13,527 bases of DNA from Collinsella sp. (GCA_014871605.1 WGSQ01000035.1:1-13527); one strand, 5' to 3'; counted from the stretch's first letter, positions 1 to 8,097 are shown. Notes: a model not told the origin generated them from the letters alone. Numbers and translations: made by a program.

Positions 1-1
1 C

Positions 2-367
2 GCGCGTGCTACGGTGGCGCGTGTTGTGGAAGAGCCGCACGGCCTTGCCGGTACCGTCACGGACATCAAAAACCGTTACTTTGGCGGCAACGTGGACGTG
101 ACCGGCCTCATCGTCGCCTGCGACATCTTGGAGCAGCTGCCGCAAGACCTGTCGGGGGTTATGCTCTTTGTGCCTAAGCTCATGTTCAACGCCGACGGTA
201 TGACCCTTGACGAGTATCATCGTGACGAATTACTCGCAAGCCTTACCGGTCGCGGCGCCGAGGTTCATGTGGTATCGACCATGCCGCATGAGCTGCTCGA
301 TACCCTGGAGCACATCCTTGGCATAACGCCCGCCAATTCAACTATTCCCGCTGACCCTACCCATTAA
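2..367 (+). CDS. DUF512 family protein, C-terminal part (5' end outside window)
   Basis: The reading frame is open from base 2 to a TAA at 365-367, so this is the last ~121 codons of a longer gene. The visible part resembles the C-terminal DUF512 domain: an N-R-Y-F-G-G-N-V-x-V-T-G-L-I motif about 25 residues in, a D-I-L-E-Q-L helix, then a strand reading V-M-L-F-V-P and an L-D-E segment. Full-length members are around 430-450 residues, with a PDZ-like N-terminus and a radical-SAM-like middle; neither is in view. The GTG at 14 is probably internal, because the frame continues upstream of it and no ribosome binding site is visible. It ends 10 bases before der, and DUF512 genes commonly sit directly upstream of der in Gram-positive genomes. 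The molecular function of the family is not established. Confidence 0.85.
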   Translation, partial: ARATVARVVEEPHGLAGTVTDIKNRYFGGNVDVTGLIVACDILEQLPQDLSGVMLFVPKLMFNADGMTLDEYHRDELLASLTGRGAEVHVVSTMPHELLDTLEHILGITPANSTIPADPTH

Positions 368-377
368 AGGAGAGCAG

Positions 378-1712
378 ATGAAACCTATCGTCGCCGTCGT
401 CGGACGCCCCAACGTGGGCAAGTCCACGCTCGTTAACCGCCTGGCCCAGACCTCGGACGCCATCGTCCACGAGTCCCGCGGCGTCACGCGTGACCGCTCG
501 TATCACACGGCTGATTGGAACGGCCGCGAGTTCACCATCGTCGACACGGGCGGCATCGAGCCGCTCAAGAGCGACGACGTCTTTGCCACATCCATCCGTG
601 ACCAGGCCCTTGCCGCCGCCGAGGAAGCCGCCGTCATCCTGTTTGTGGTCGACGGCCGCACCGGCGTCACCGAGGAGGACGAGTCGGTCGCCCGCATGCT
701 CAAGCGCTGCGACAAGCCGGTCTTTCTGCTGGTGAACAAGCTCGACAACCCCGATCGCGAGAACGACAGCATCTGGGAGTTCTATTCGCTCGGTATCGGC
801 GAGCCCACGCCGCTCTCGGCCCTGCACGGCCACGGCACGGGCGACCTGCTCGACGACATCGTGGCCCTGCTTCCGGAGGAAGAGGACGAGGTCGCCGATG
901 AGTTCCCCGACGCGCTGAACGTCGCCATCATCGGCCGCCCCAACGCCGGTAAGTCTTCGCTGTTCAACCGCATCCTGGGCGCCGACCGCTCCATCGTGTC
1001 CAACATTGCCGGCACGACGCGCGACGCCATCGACACGGTCGTCGAGCGCAACGGCAAGCACTACCGCATGGTCGACACCGCGGGCATTCGCAAGAAGAGC
1101 ACCGTGTACGAGAACATCGAGTACTACTCCATGGTTCGCGGCCTGCGCGCCATCGACCGCGCCGACGTGGCGCTGCTCGTCGTCGACGCCTCCGTGGGCG
1201 TTACCGAGCAGGACCAGAAGGTCATGGGTCTTGCCATCGAGCGCGGCTGCGCCATCGTTGTGCTGCTCAACAAATGGGATCTGCTCGACGACGACCGTAA
1301 GCGCGAGGCCTGCATGGAGACCATCGACCGCCGTCTGGGCGTCATGGCTCCCTGGGCCCAGTACCTGCGCATCTCTGCCCTGACCGGCCGCAGCGTCGAG
1401 AAGATCTGGGCAATGGTAGACGCCGCCGAAAAGACGCGCTCGCAAAAGATCAGCACCTCGCGCCTCAACACGTTCCTCACCGACCTGCGCGAGTTTGGTC
1501 ATACCGTGGTGGACGGCAAGCGACGCCTGCGCATGCACTACGTGACCCAGACGGGCGTCAACCCGCCGACGTTCACGTTCTTCGTCAACCACAGCGACCT
1601 GGTCAACGACACCTACCAGCGCTACGTAGAGAACCGCATGCGCTCGACCTTCGACTTTGCCGGCACGCCCATTCGACTCTTCTTTAGGAAGAAGGAGCAA
1701 AAGGATGCATAA
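378..1712 (+). CDS. der: Ribosome biogenesis GTPase Der (EngA)
   Basis: This is a 444-residue double GTPase needed for maturation of the 50S ribosomal subunit. Two complete G domains are visible. The first has the P-loop GRPNVGKS (residues 9-16), a D-T-G-G switch II and NKLD (120-123). The second has GRPNAGKS (186-193), D-T-A-G and NKWD (298-301). A KH-like RNA-binding domain fills the C-terminus from about residue 355. The acidic linker between the G domains (E-E-E-D-E-V) is typical, and length and domain order match the family. The ATG at 378 follows the strong ribosome binding site AAAGGAG at 366-372, which overlaps the stop of the DUF512 gene. Its 3' end overlaps plsY by 8 bases, so the two are probably translationally coupled. 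The identification is secure. Confidence 0.98.
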   Translation: MKPIVAVVGRPNVGKSTLVNRLAQTSDAIVHESRGVTRDRSYHTADWNGREFTIVDTGGIEPLKSDDVFATSIRDQALAAAEEAAVILFVVDGRTGVTEEDESVARMLKRCDKPVFLLVNKLDNPDRENDSIWEFYSLGIGEPTPLSALHGHGTGDLLDDIVALLPEEEDEVADEFPDALNVAIIGRPNAGKSSLFNRILGADRSIVSNIAGTTRDAIDTVVERNGKHYRMVDTAGIRKKSTVYENIEYYSMVRGLRAIDRADVALLVVDASVGVTEQDQKVMGLAIERGCAIVVLLNKWDLLDDDRKREACMETIDRRLGVMAPWAQYLRISALTGRSVEKIWAMVDAAEKTRSQKISTSRLNTFLTDLREFGHTVVDGKRRLRMHYVTQTGVNPPTFTFFVNHSDLVNDTYQRYVENRMRSTFDFAGTPIRLFFRKKEQKDA

Positions 1713-2388
1713 TCCGATTCTGCTGACCGCCATCTGCGCCGTGGTCTCGTTCTTTATCGGAGCGATTCCGTTTGGCCTGATCCTGGGCCGCGTGTTCAAC
1801 CACACCGACATTCGCAAGGCGGGCTCCGGCAACATCGGCACCACCAACGCCCTGCGTGTGGCCGGCCCCAAGGTAGCCGCGCTCACGCTGCTGCTCGACT
1901 GCCTTAAGGGCGCCATCTGCGTCCTTATCGCGCGTCCGCTCATTGCCGACTTGGGCTATGGCTTTCCGCCGAACATTATGGCGCCCGGTGCCCCCGGCGA
2001 CTGGATGCTCGGCGTCATCTGCCTGGCAGCCGTGTGGGGCCATATCTTCTCGCCCTATCTCAACTTCCACGGCGGCAAGGGTATCGCCGTTGGTCTGGGC
2101 GTCATCCTCGCATGGTACTGGCCCATTGGCCTGTCGCTGCTAGGCATGTTTATCGTGGCCGTCGCCATCACCAAGTATGTGTCGGTGGGTTCGCTCGCCG
2201 CTGCCATCGGACTTCCCATCGCTGCTTGCGCGGTCTTTCCGTACAGCAGCCTGGGCCTCAAGTTCTGCATGGCGATAATCGGCATCACCGTGGTGTGGGC
2301 CCATCGCGCGAACATCAAGAAGCTCATGGCCGGTAAGGAGTCCAAGCTCTCGTTTACCAAGCGCGTCACCGAGCCCGACGATAAGTAG
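1705..2388 (+). CDS. plsY: Glycerol-3-phosphate acyltransferase PlsY
   Basis: This inner-membrane enzyme transfers an acyl group from acyl-phosphate to glycerol-3-phosphate, the first acylation in phospholipid synthesis. The 227-residue product is very hydrophobic and carries the family's three conserved cytoplasmic motifs: S-x-N-x-G-x-T-N at 41-48, HGGKG at 122-126, and H-R-x-N-I at 200-204. It is slightly longer than the usual ~200 residues; a loop rich in Pro and Gly around residues 85-100 may account for this. I chose the ATG at 1705 over the in-frame ATG at 1657 because GAAGGAG at 1691-1697 lies 7 bases upstream and the longer form would add a basic, non-membrane extension. It overlaps the end of der by 8 bases and is followed 9 bases later by gpsA, which makes its substrate. 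Confidence 0.96.
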   Translation: MHNPILLTAICAVVSFFIGAIPFGLILGRVFNHTDIRKAGSGNIGTTNALRVAGPKVAALTLLLDCLKGAICVLIARPLIADLGYGFPPNIMAPGAPGDWMLGVICLAAVWGHIFSPYLNFHGGKGIAVGLGVILAWYWPIGLSLLGMFIVAVAITKYVSVGSLAAAIGLPIAACAVFPYSSLGLKFCMAIIGITVVWAHRANIKKLMAGKESKLSFTKRVTEPDDK

Positions 2389-2397
2389 GAGAGAGTC

Positions 2398-3405
2398 ATG
2401 AATGTTGCGCTGATTGGCTCTGGCTCCTGGGGAACCGCCGTCGCCGGCCTTGCCGCCGCGCGAGCCGAGCGCGTGACCATGTGGGCCCACAGCGAACAGA
2501 CGGCCGCCGGCATTAACGCCGAGCATCGCAACCCGCGCTATCTGGTGGGATACGAGCTGCCGGACAACGTGGTAGCAACGACCGAGCTCGCCCGGGCGCT
2601 CGACGGTGCCGATGCGATCATCTTTGCCGTGCCCTCCACGCACTTGCGCGACGTATGCCATCGAGCAGCGCCGTTTATCGATGCCGAAACTCCGGTCCTG
2701 TGCCTCACCAAGGGCATCGAGCCGGAGTCCGGCCTGCTCATGAGCGAGGTCATTGCCAGCGAGATCGGCAACGAGCGACGTGTGGCGGCCCTCTCGGGCC
2801 CCAACCATGCCGAGGAGATCTGCCGCGGCGGGCTTTCTGCCGCCGTCATCGCCAGCAAAGATCCGCAGATAGGGGAGACCTTTAAGGACCTGCTCCTGTC
2901 CACGGCCTTCCGCATCTATCTGTCGCAAGACATGACCGGTGTCGAGGTCTGCGGCGCCATGAAAAATGTCATCGCCATCGTGTGCGGCATCTCCGCCGGC
3001 CCGGGTGCCGGCGACAACACGCTCGCCCTCATCATGACGCGCGGCCTGGCCGAGATTAGCCGTCTGGTGCATGCCCGCGGCGGTCAAGCTATGACCTGCA
3101 TGGGCCTTGCCGGCATGGGCGACCTCATCGCCACCTGTACCTCGGAGCATTCGCGCAACCGCACCTTTGGCTACGAGTTTGCCCACGGCGTGTCGCTCGA
3201 CGAGTACCAGGCACGCACGCATATGGTGGTCGAGGGCGCCGTCGCGGCCCGCAGCGTCAGCGAGCTTGCCCGCTCACTGGGCGTAGACATTCCGCTCACC
3301 TTTGCCGTCGAGCAAACGCTCTACAACGGTGTTACTTTGGATAGGGCGCTCGAGATCCTTACCGACCGCGTCCCCTCTCAAGAGTTCTACGGACTCACCG
3401 ACTAG
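2398..3405 (+). CDS. gpsA: NAD(P)-dependent glycerol-3-phosphate dehydrogenase
   Basis: This cytoplasmic enzyme reduces dihydroxyacetone phosphate to sn-glycerol-3-phosphate, the backbone of phospholipids. The product has 335 residues, the usual length. A Rossmann dinucleotide-binding motif GSGSWGT lies at residues 7-13. Further on are the L-S-G-P-N-H-A-E-E segment, the G-A-M-K-N segment with the probable catalytic Lys189, and the late S-x-N-R-x-x-G motif. The ATG at 2398 is preceded by TAGGAGAG at 2386-2393, which overlaps the plsY stop. Its position directly after plsY places substrate supply and acyl transfer in one transcript. An rpe gene follows after 18 bases. Confidence 0.97.
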   Translation: MNVALIGSGSWGTAVAGLAAARAERVTMWAHSEQTAAGINAEHRNPRYLVGYELPDNVVATTELARALDGADAIIFAVPSTHLRDVCHRAAPFIDAETPVLCLTKGIEPESGLLMSEVIASEIGNERRVAALSGPNHAEEICRGGLSAAVIASKDPQIGETFKDLLLSTAFRIYLSQDMTGVEVCGAMKNVIAIVCGISAGPGAGDNTLALIMTRGLAEISRLVHARGGQAMTCMGLAGMGDLIATCTSEHSRNRTFGYEFAHGVSLDEYQARTHMVVEGAVAARSVSELARSLGVDIPLTFAVEQTLYNGVTLDRALEILTDRVPSQEFYGLTD

Positions 3406-3423
3406 CGCAGAAAGGCTTCTACC

Positions 3424-4095
3424 ATGGGTTCCATTAAAATCGCTCCGTCCGTCCTTTCGGCCGACATGGCCAACCTCAAGGGCGAGCTCGACAAGATCGC
3501 CGGCGCCGACTACGTGCACTTTGACGTCATGGACGGTCACTTTACCGGCAACCTCACCTTTGGCGTTGATATCCTCAAGGCCGTCAAGCGCTCCACCGAC
3601 GTGCCGGTCGACGCGCACCTCATGGTGTCGAACCCCGACGAGACGGTCGATTGGTATGCCGATGCCGGTGCCGATATGATCACCGTGCACTACGAGGCCT
3701 CCACGCACCTGCACCGCACGCTCACGCATCTGCAGCAGCGCGGTGTCAAGGCCGGTGTGGTGCTCAACCCCGCCACGCCCGTCTGCGTGCTCGAAAGCAT
3801 CATCGACGTTGTCGATATGGTGCTGCTCATGAGTGTGAACCCCGGCTTTGGCGGCCAGAGCTTTATCCCAGGTACTATCGCCAAACTTCACGAGCTCAAG
3901 GCCATGTGTGAGCGTCACGGCGTGTCGCCCATGATCGAGGTCGACGGCGGTATCTCTTCCAAGAACATCGCCGAGGTCGTCAAGGCCGGCGCCAACGTGC
4001 TCGTAGCCGGCTCCGCCGTATTTAAGTCCGAAGATCCCGCCGCCGAGGTTGCGCTGCTGCAGAAGCTGGGCAACGAGGCTGCACAGGAGGCATAA
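3424..4095 (+). CDS. rpe: Ribulose-phosphate 3-epimerase
   Basis: This 223-residue TIM-barrel metalloenzyme interconverts ribulose-5-phosphate and xylulose-5-phosphate in the pentose phosphate pathway. The family's metal ligands can be placed: His32 and Asp34 in H-F-D-V-M-D-G-H-F, His65 in H-L-M-V, and Asp174 in E-V-D-G-G. The phosphate-binding V-N-P-G-F-G-G-Q motif is intact, and length is normal. The ATG at 3424 has AGAAAGG at 3409-3415. The gene lies 18 bases after gpsA and 6 bases before the cysteine desulfurase, whose ribosome binding site (ACAGGAGG) falls inside the last codons of rpe. The link to its neighbours is probably co-transcription of housekeeping genes rather than a shared pathway. 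Confidence 0.96.
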   Translation: MGSIKIAPSVLSADMANLKGELDKIAGADYVHFDVMDGHFTGNLTFGVDILKAVKRSTDVPVDAHLMVSNPDETVDWYADAGADMITVHYEASTHLHRTLTHLQQRGVKAGVVLNPATPVCVLESIIDVVDMVLLMSVNPGFGGQSFIPGTIAKLHELKAMCERHGVSPMIEVDGGISSKNIAEVVKAGANVLVAGSAVFKSEDPAAEVALLQKLGNEAAQEA

Positions 4096-4101
4096 ACCCT
4101 T

Positions 4102-5280
4102 ATGACCGCAGGTCAAAACCGCATACCCGTGAATCTTGACTATGCCGCCTCGACGCCTATGCGCGCCGAGGCGCTCCTTGCGCAGCGCGAGTACGACGAC
4201 AGCGAGCTTGCCGGCGTCAACCCCAACTCGCTGCACTCGCTCGGTCGCAAGGCCGCTGCGCGTCTGGAGGCCGCACGTCGCGAAATCGCCCGCAGCTTTG
4301 GCGCACGCGTCCGCCCGTCCGAGATCGTCCTGACCAACGGCGGCACCGAAGCCAACCAGCTGGCGCTCCTCGGTCTTGCCGAGGGCGCTCGTCAGCGCGA
4401 TCGCATGCGTAACCGCGTGATCGTATCTGCCATCGAGCACGATTCGATTCTGGACAACCTGCCGCTGCTGCGTGCCGCCGGCTTTACCGTCGACCTGGTG
4501 CAGCCCTGCCGCGCGGGCTACATTGAGCCTGCCGCGCTTGTCGAGCTGCTAGGCGACGACGTGGCGCTCGTGAGCATCATGGTTGCCAACAACGAGACCG
4601 GCGTGGTGCAGCCCATCCGCGAGCTTGCCGCGGCCGCGCATGCCGTGGGCGCCCTGTTCCACACCGATGCCATCCAGGGGTATCTGCACATTCCGCTCGA
4701 TGCCGCCGAGCTGGGCGTCGATGCCATGTCCGTCGCCGCCCATAAAATTGGCGGTCCTGTGGCATCCGGCGCGCTTTACGTTAAGACCCGCACGCCACTG
4801 CGCCCCCGCATTTTTGGCGGCGGACAGGAAGCCGGACGTCGCGCGGGCACGCAGGACCTGCGTACACAGCTGGCTTTTGCCGCCGCCGCCCGCACGCTGG
4901 CGCCCCATGTGGCCCAGGAGCGCACAACGCTACAGGCCTTATCCGATAAGCTCTACGCCACGCTTACGGCCCACCCGCACATTCACGCCACCATGGGCGA
5001 CTACGCACATGCCGACCGTCTGCCCGGCATGGTTTCCATCTACGTCGACGGCATGGACTCCGAGGAGCTCATCATCAAGCTCGACGCCGCCGGCTTTGAG
5101 GTATCGGCCGGTTCTGCCTGCTCGAGCGGCAGCATGGACCCGAGCCATGTTCTCAGCGCCATGGGTATCGGTCGCGAGCAGGCGTTGGGCGCACTGCGCA
5201 TTTCCTTCGATGACCGCGTGAATCCGGGCGATCTGGACGACTTTGCCCAGACGCTGCTCACGATCGTAGGTGCCGCATGA
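4102..5280 (+). CDS. Cysteine desulfurase, NifS/IscS family
   Basis: This PLP enzyme removes sulfur from L-cysteine and holds it as a persulfide for Fe-S cluster assembly or tRNA thiolation. The 392-residue product begins with a typical N-L-D-Y-A-A-S-T-P segment. It has N-G-G-T-E-A-N, an E-H-D-S-I segment with the His that stacks on PLP, A-N-N-E-T-G, the PLP lysine in A-A-H-K-I-G-G (Lys215), G-G-G-Q-E-x-G-R-R-x-G-T, and the active-site loop G-S-A-C-S-S-G-S with Cys340. The loop is of the longer class I type. The ribosome binding site is ACAGGAGG at 4083-4090. The stop overlaps the next start (ATGA at 5277-5280). No scaffold gene (iscU, sufU) or thiI is in the window, so the sulfur acceptor cannot be named, and iscS versus nifS is left open. 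Confidence 0.95.
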   Translation: MTAGQNRIPVNLDYAASTPMRAEALLAQREYDDSELAGVNPNSLHSLGRKAAARLEAARREIARSFGARVRPSEIVLTNGGTEANQLALLGLAEGARQRDRMRNRVIVSAIEHDSILDNLPLLRAAGFTVDLVQPCRAGYIEPAALVELLGDDVALVSIMVANNETGVVQPIRELAAAAHAVGALFHTDAIQGYLHIPLDAAELGVDAMSVAAHKIGGPVASGALYVKTRTPLRPRIFGGGQEAGRRAGTQDLRTQLAFAAAARTLAPHVAQERTTLQALSDKLYATLTAHPHIHATMGDYAHADRLPGMVSIYVDGMDSEELIIKLDAAGFEVSAGSACSSGSMDPSHVLSAMGIGREQALGALRISFDDRVNPGDLDDFAQTLLTIVGAA

Positions 5281-6086
5281 TCGTCGCCCAGCTTGAGCGC
5301 GCCCTGCTTGCACGCTATCCCAAGGCGGACGCCGAACCCTGGGACCACGTAGGCTTATCCGTTGGCGACCCCGATGACGAGATCCGCGGCGTTGCCTGCG
5401 CGCTTGACGCTACCAGGGACAACGTGCAGCACGCCTTGGCAGCCGGAGCCAACGTGTTGCTCACGCATCATCCCGTCTATATCAAGGCACCCGAGGCATT
5501 TTGCCCGCCCAGCGCGACACGTCCCCAGTGCAGTGCGGCGCTCTACGAGGCGGCCCGCTGCGGAGTAAGCATTATCTCGCTCCACACCAACCTTGACCGC
5601 TCGCACGAGGCACGTGTTCGCCTGAGTGAGTTGCTGGGCGCAGAGCCCATGAGCTCACTGGAGCATGTGGACGAACCCGAGGCCTGCGGCCTGGGAGCCC
5701 TTACGACACTCGACGAGCCCTGCAGCCTGCGCGACCTTGCCACTCGCGCCGCCACGGCGTTTGGCGGCGACCCACGCGTGTGGGGCGAGGCCGATCGCCC
5801 GTGCCGCACCGTCGCCATTCTGGGCGGCTCCCTCGGCGACTTTGGCGAGCTTGCCATTGCCGCCGGTGCGGATGTCATCGTAACGGGCGAGGCGGGCTAC
5901 CACGTGGCGCAAGACCTTGCCTTGCGCGGGCTGCCGGTGATCTTGCTAGGCCACGACCGCTCCGAGGAGCCGTTCGTTGATATATTGATGAACTCTGCAG
6001 TTGATGCCGGGGTCGACCCCCGTCATGCGATTAAAATACTGAACCCTTGCCAATGGTGGACTGTGACAAAAGGAGAGAACTTATGA
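5277..6086 (+). CDS. NIF3/DUF34 family dinuclear metal-binding protein
   Basis: The 269-residue product has the hallmarks of the NIF3-like (YqfO, YbgI) family, whose hexameric members bind two metal ions. Visible features are E-P-W-D-H-V-G-L near the N-terminus, the metal-site His pair in L-L-T-H-H-P (64-65), S-L-H-T-N-L-D, a T-G-E-A-G-Y-H segment and the C-terminal G-H-D-x-S-E-E with further ligands. It is the compact form, without the PII-like insertion found in some members. The biochemical role of the family is unresolved; roles in metal handling have been proposed. It starts inside the desulfurase stop and ends inside the start of the zinc-ribbon gene, using ATGA overlaps at both ends. 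A NIF3/COG1579 pair also occurs in mycobacteria (Rv2230c/Rv2229c). Confidence 0.93.
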   Translation: MIVAQLERALLARYPKADAEPWDHVGLSVGDPDDEIRGVACALDATRDNVQHALAAGANVLLTHHPVYIKAPEAFCPPSATRPQCSAALYEAARCGVSIISLHTNLDRSHEARVRLSELLGAEPMSSLEHVDEPEACGLGALTTLDEPCSLRDLATRAATAFGGDPRVWGEADRPCRTVAILGGSLGDFGELAIAAGADVIVTGEAGYHVAQDLALRGLPVILLGHDRSEEPFVDILMNSAVDAGVDPRHAIKILNPCQWWTVTKGENL

Positions 6087-6802
6087 GCGCCGGCGCTACG
6101 CTACTCAAGCTGCAACAGATCGATTTGGAGCTCGCCCGCAACAAGAGCGAACTTGCCAATATGCCGGAGCTCAAGGAGCTCGCTTCCAAGCGCAAGACCT
6201 ATGTGAAGCTCAAGGCCGAGATGACCAAGCTCTACGCCCAGCGCAAGGACCTGGACATTGAGCTCGACGATCTCAACACCACCGAGATCCAGACCAATAA
6301 CGCCATCGAGGCCGCCAAGAAGCGCCACGTTGATGGCTCTGACTACCGCGAGGTTCAGGACCTGGAGAACGAGCTCGCCACCCTGGCCAAGCGTCTGGAC
6401 AAGATCGAGCACACCCGCAAGGACGTCGTCATCGCCCACAAGGAGGCGCTCGACCGCGAGGCTCGCGCGCAGGCCATCATCGCCAAGTTCGAGGAGGGCG
6501 TGAAGGCCGACACCAAGGCTGCCCGCGCCAAGGCCGCCGACCTCCAGGCACAGATTGATGCCGCCACCAAGGAGCGCACCGCCCTTGCCGCCACGCTGCC
6601 GACCGACGTGCTCACCGAATACGAGAGCCTGCTCAAGCAGTTCCGCGGCCTGGCCGTCGAGACCATCAAGGGCAACATCCCCACGGTTTGCCACACCGCG
6701 CTGCAGGCATCGTCCATGAGCGACCTCAACCACGACGGTAGGTCAATTACGCACTGCCCGTACTGCCACCGCCTCCTGGTACTCCCGAGCAAGGAAGCTT
6801 AA
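6083..6802 (+). CDS. Coiled-coil protein with C-terminal zinc-ribbon-like domain (COG1579 type)
   Basis: The 239-residue product is charged and mostly alpha-helical. Residues ~10-180 are rich in Lys, Glu, Ala and Leu in a heptad-like pattern, which suggests a long antiparallel coiled coil, and the C-terminus ends in a Cys-containing ribbon. This matches COG1579/CT398-like proteins, whose function is unknown but which have been suggested to bind nucleic acid. The usual ribbon has two C-x-x-C knuckles. Here the second is intact (C225-P-Y-C228), but the first is reduced to Cys203 followed by H-T-A. His204, His224 or His229 might complete a zinc site. I prefer the ATG at 6083 over an in-frame ATG at 6047 because AAAGGAGAG at 6068-6076 fits it and the start overlaps the NIF3 stop as ATGA. 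Confidence 0.88.
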   Translation: MSAGATLLKLQQIDLELARNKSELANMPELKELASKRKTYVKLKAEMTKLYAQRKDLDIELDDLNTTEIQTNNAIEAAKKRHVDGSDYREVQDLENELATLAKRLDKIEHTRKDVVIAHKEALDREARAQAIIAKFEEGVKADTKAARAKAADLQAQIDAATKERTALAATLPTDVLTEYESLLKQFRGLAVETIKGNIPTVCHTALQASSMSDLNHDGRSITHCPYCHRLLVLPSKEA

Positions 6803-6805
6803 ACG

Positions 6806-8017
6806 ATGACGGCATCCAACAATTCAATGCAACTTGAGGGAAAAACGATCCTGCTGGGCATTACCGGCGGGATCGCCGCCTATAAGTCGTGCAATATCGT
6901 GCGCCTGCTGCAAAAGCGCGGCGCGCGCGTCAAGGTCGTTATGAGCGAGCATGCCACCGAGTTTGTGGGGCCGCTCACCTTCCGCGCGCTCACCAACGAG
7001 CCGGTCGCGGTGGGCCTGTTCGACGATCCCTCCGACCCCATCCACCACATTTCGCTCGCGCAGGAGCCCGATTTGATAGTCGTGGCGCCCGCGACGGCCA
7101 ATATCATCGCCAAGATGGCCAACGGCATCGCCGATGACCTCATCTCCACCACGCTACTTGCCACGCCGCAACCCATCGTGATCGCACCCGCTATGAACAA
7201 TGGCATGTGGAAGGCGCCGGCCACGCAGGCCAATATGGCCACGCTTTGCGAGCGCGGCGTCCACGTGGTGGGACCCGGTAGTGGCTACCTTGCCTGCGGC
7301 GACGTGGACACGGGACGCATGAGCGAGCCCGAGGACATCGTCGAGTCCGTCTGCGAGGTACTCAATCCCGTGCCGCAGGACCTGGCGGGCAAGCGCGTCG
7401 TGATTACCGCCGGCCCCACGCACGAGCCGATCGACCCCGTGCGCTTCATCGGCAACCGGTCGTCGGGCAAGATGGGCATCGCCCTGGCGGGGGAGGCCGC
7501 TCGCCGCGGTGCTGCGGTCACGCTTGTGCTGGGGCCGACATCGCTCGATGTTCCCCACGGCGTGGAGTGCGTGCGCGTGCAGACCGCCGAAGAGATGCTG
7601 CAGGCAGCGCTGAGCGCCTTTCAGACGGCTGATGCGGCCATTTGTGCGGCCGCTGTCGCCGACTACACCCCCGCGACCCCTGCCGACCATAAGCTCAAAA
7701 AGGCCAACGAGCGCCTGAATCGCATCGAACTGGTCGAGACGGTCGATATTTTGGCCGAGCTCTCGCGCCAGAAGGGGGAGCGGTGCGTGATCGGCTTTGC
7801 GGCCGAGACCGATAACGTCGTCGAGTACGCCGATCGCAAATTGGCCCGTAAGGGCTGCGATGCTATTATCGCCAACGATGTCTCGCGCGCCGATTCGGGC
7901 TTTGGAACCGATACCAACAAGGCCTGGATCGTGAGCGCAGCGGGCACGCAAGAACTTCCCGTGCTAACAAAACCCCAGCTCGCAGATACAATTTTGGACT
8001 TGCTTCAAAATTTGTAA
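6806..8017 (+). CDS. coaBC: Bifunctional phosphopantothenoylcysteine decarboxylase / phosphopantothenate-cysteine ligase
   Basis: This enzyme makes 4'-phosphopantetheine from phosphopantothenate and cysteine, the central steps of coenzyme A synthesis. The 403-residue product has both domains in the usual order. The flavin-dependent CoaC part (to about 190) has G-I-T-G-G-I-A-A-Y-K, the catalytic His in H-H-I-S-L-A (probably His81), A-P-A-M-N-N-G-M-W, and the substrate clamp L-A-C-G-x-x-x-T-G-R-M with Cys164. The CoaB part has I-T-A-G-P-T-x-E-x-I-D-P-V-R-F-I-x-N-R-S-S-G-K-M, A-A-A-V-A-D-Y, the K-L-K-K segment and A-N-D-V-S. The ATG at 6806 has AAGGAAG at 6791-6797; the next in-frame Met (residue 8) has no ribosome binding site. 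It is the last gene of the cluster; a tRNA promoter begins immediately after its stop. Confidence 0.97.
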   Translation: MTASNNSMQLEGKTILLGITGGIAAYKSCNIVRLLQKRGARVKVVMSEHATEFVGPLTFRALTNEPVAVGLFDDPSDPIHHISLAQEPDLIVVAPATANIIAKMANGIADDLISTTLLATPQPIVIAPAMNNGMWKAPATQANMATLCERGVHVVGPGSGYLACGDVDTGRMSEPEDIVESVCEVLNPVPQDLAGKRVVITAGPTHEPIDPVRFIGNRSSGKMGIALAGEAARRGAAVTLVLGPTSLDVPHGVECVRVQTAEEMLQAALSAFQTADAAICAAAVADYTPATPADHKLKKANERLNRIELVETVDILAELSRQKGERCVIGFAAETDNVVEYADRKLARKGCDAIIANDVSRADSGFGTDTNKAWIVSAAGTQELPVLTKPQLADTILDLLQNL

Positions 8018-8025
8018 AAAAGTTC

Positions 8026-8055
8026 TTGCACAAGTCTAAAGTTTCGGGTTAATAT
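8026..8055 (+). promoter_or_regulatory. Promoter of tRNA-Pro
   Basis: A -35-like TTGCAC at 8026-8031 and a -10-like TAATAT at 8050-8055 are separated by 18 bases, which suits the housekeeping sigma factor. An overlapping TATACT at 8053-8058 is an alternative -10, but its spacing would be 21. Transcription would start near 8062, about 36 bases before the mature tRNA. The site begins 9 bases after the coaBC stop, with no terminator between, so operon read-through into the tRNA is also possible. Confidence 0.75.
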
Positions 8056-8061
8056 ACTCTC

Positions 8062-8086
8062 TGTTGCGAGCGAGAGCAGAGCAACA
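8062..8086 (+). other. Leader hairpin of the tRNA-Pro precursor
   Basis: TGTTGC at 8062-8067 is the exact complement of GCAACA at 8081-8086, giving a 6-bp stem with a 13-base purine-rich loop. It lies just at or after the predicted transcription start, in the 5' leader that RNase P would remove. It may protect the precursor or be a processing feature, or it may be chance; the stem is short. Confidence 0.4.
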
Positions 8087-8097
8087 AACAAAAGCTT

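Noticed and set aside
1657..1704. An earlier start (ATG 1657) for plsY
   Set aside because: It would add a basic, non-membrane extension encoded inside der; ATG 1705 has GAAGGAG at the right distance.
357..1943. A 528-codon open frame on the minus strand opposite der and plsY
   Set aside because: It mirrors the codon bias of der in a high-GC genome, has no ribosome binding site or recognisable domain, and overlaps two certain genes.
6047..6082. An earlier start (ATG 6047) for the zinc-ribbon protein
   Set aside because: ATG 6083 has AAAGGAGAG upstream and the same ATGA overlap used by the gene before it; the extension has neither.
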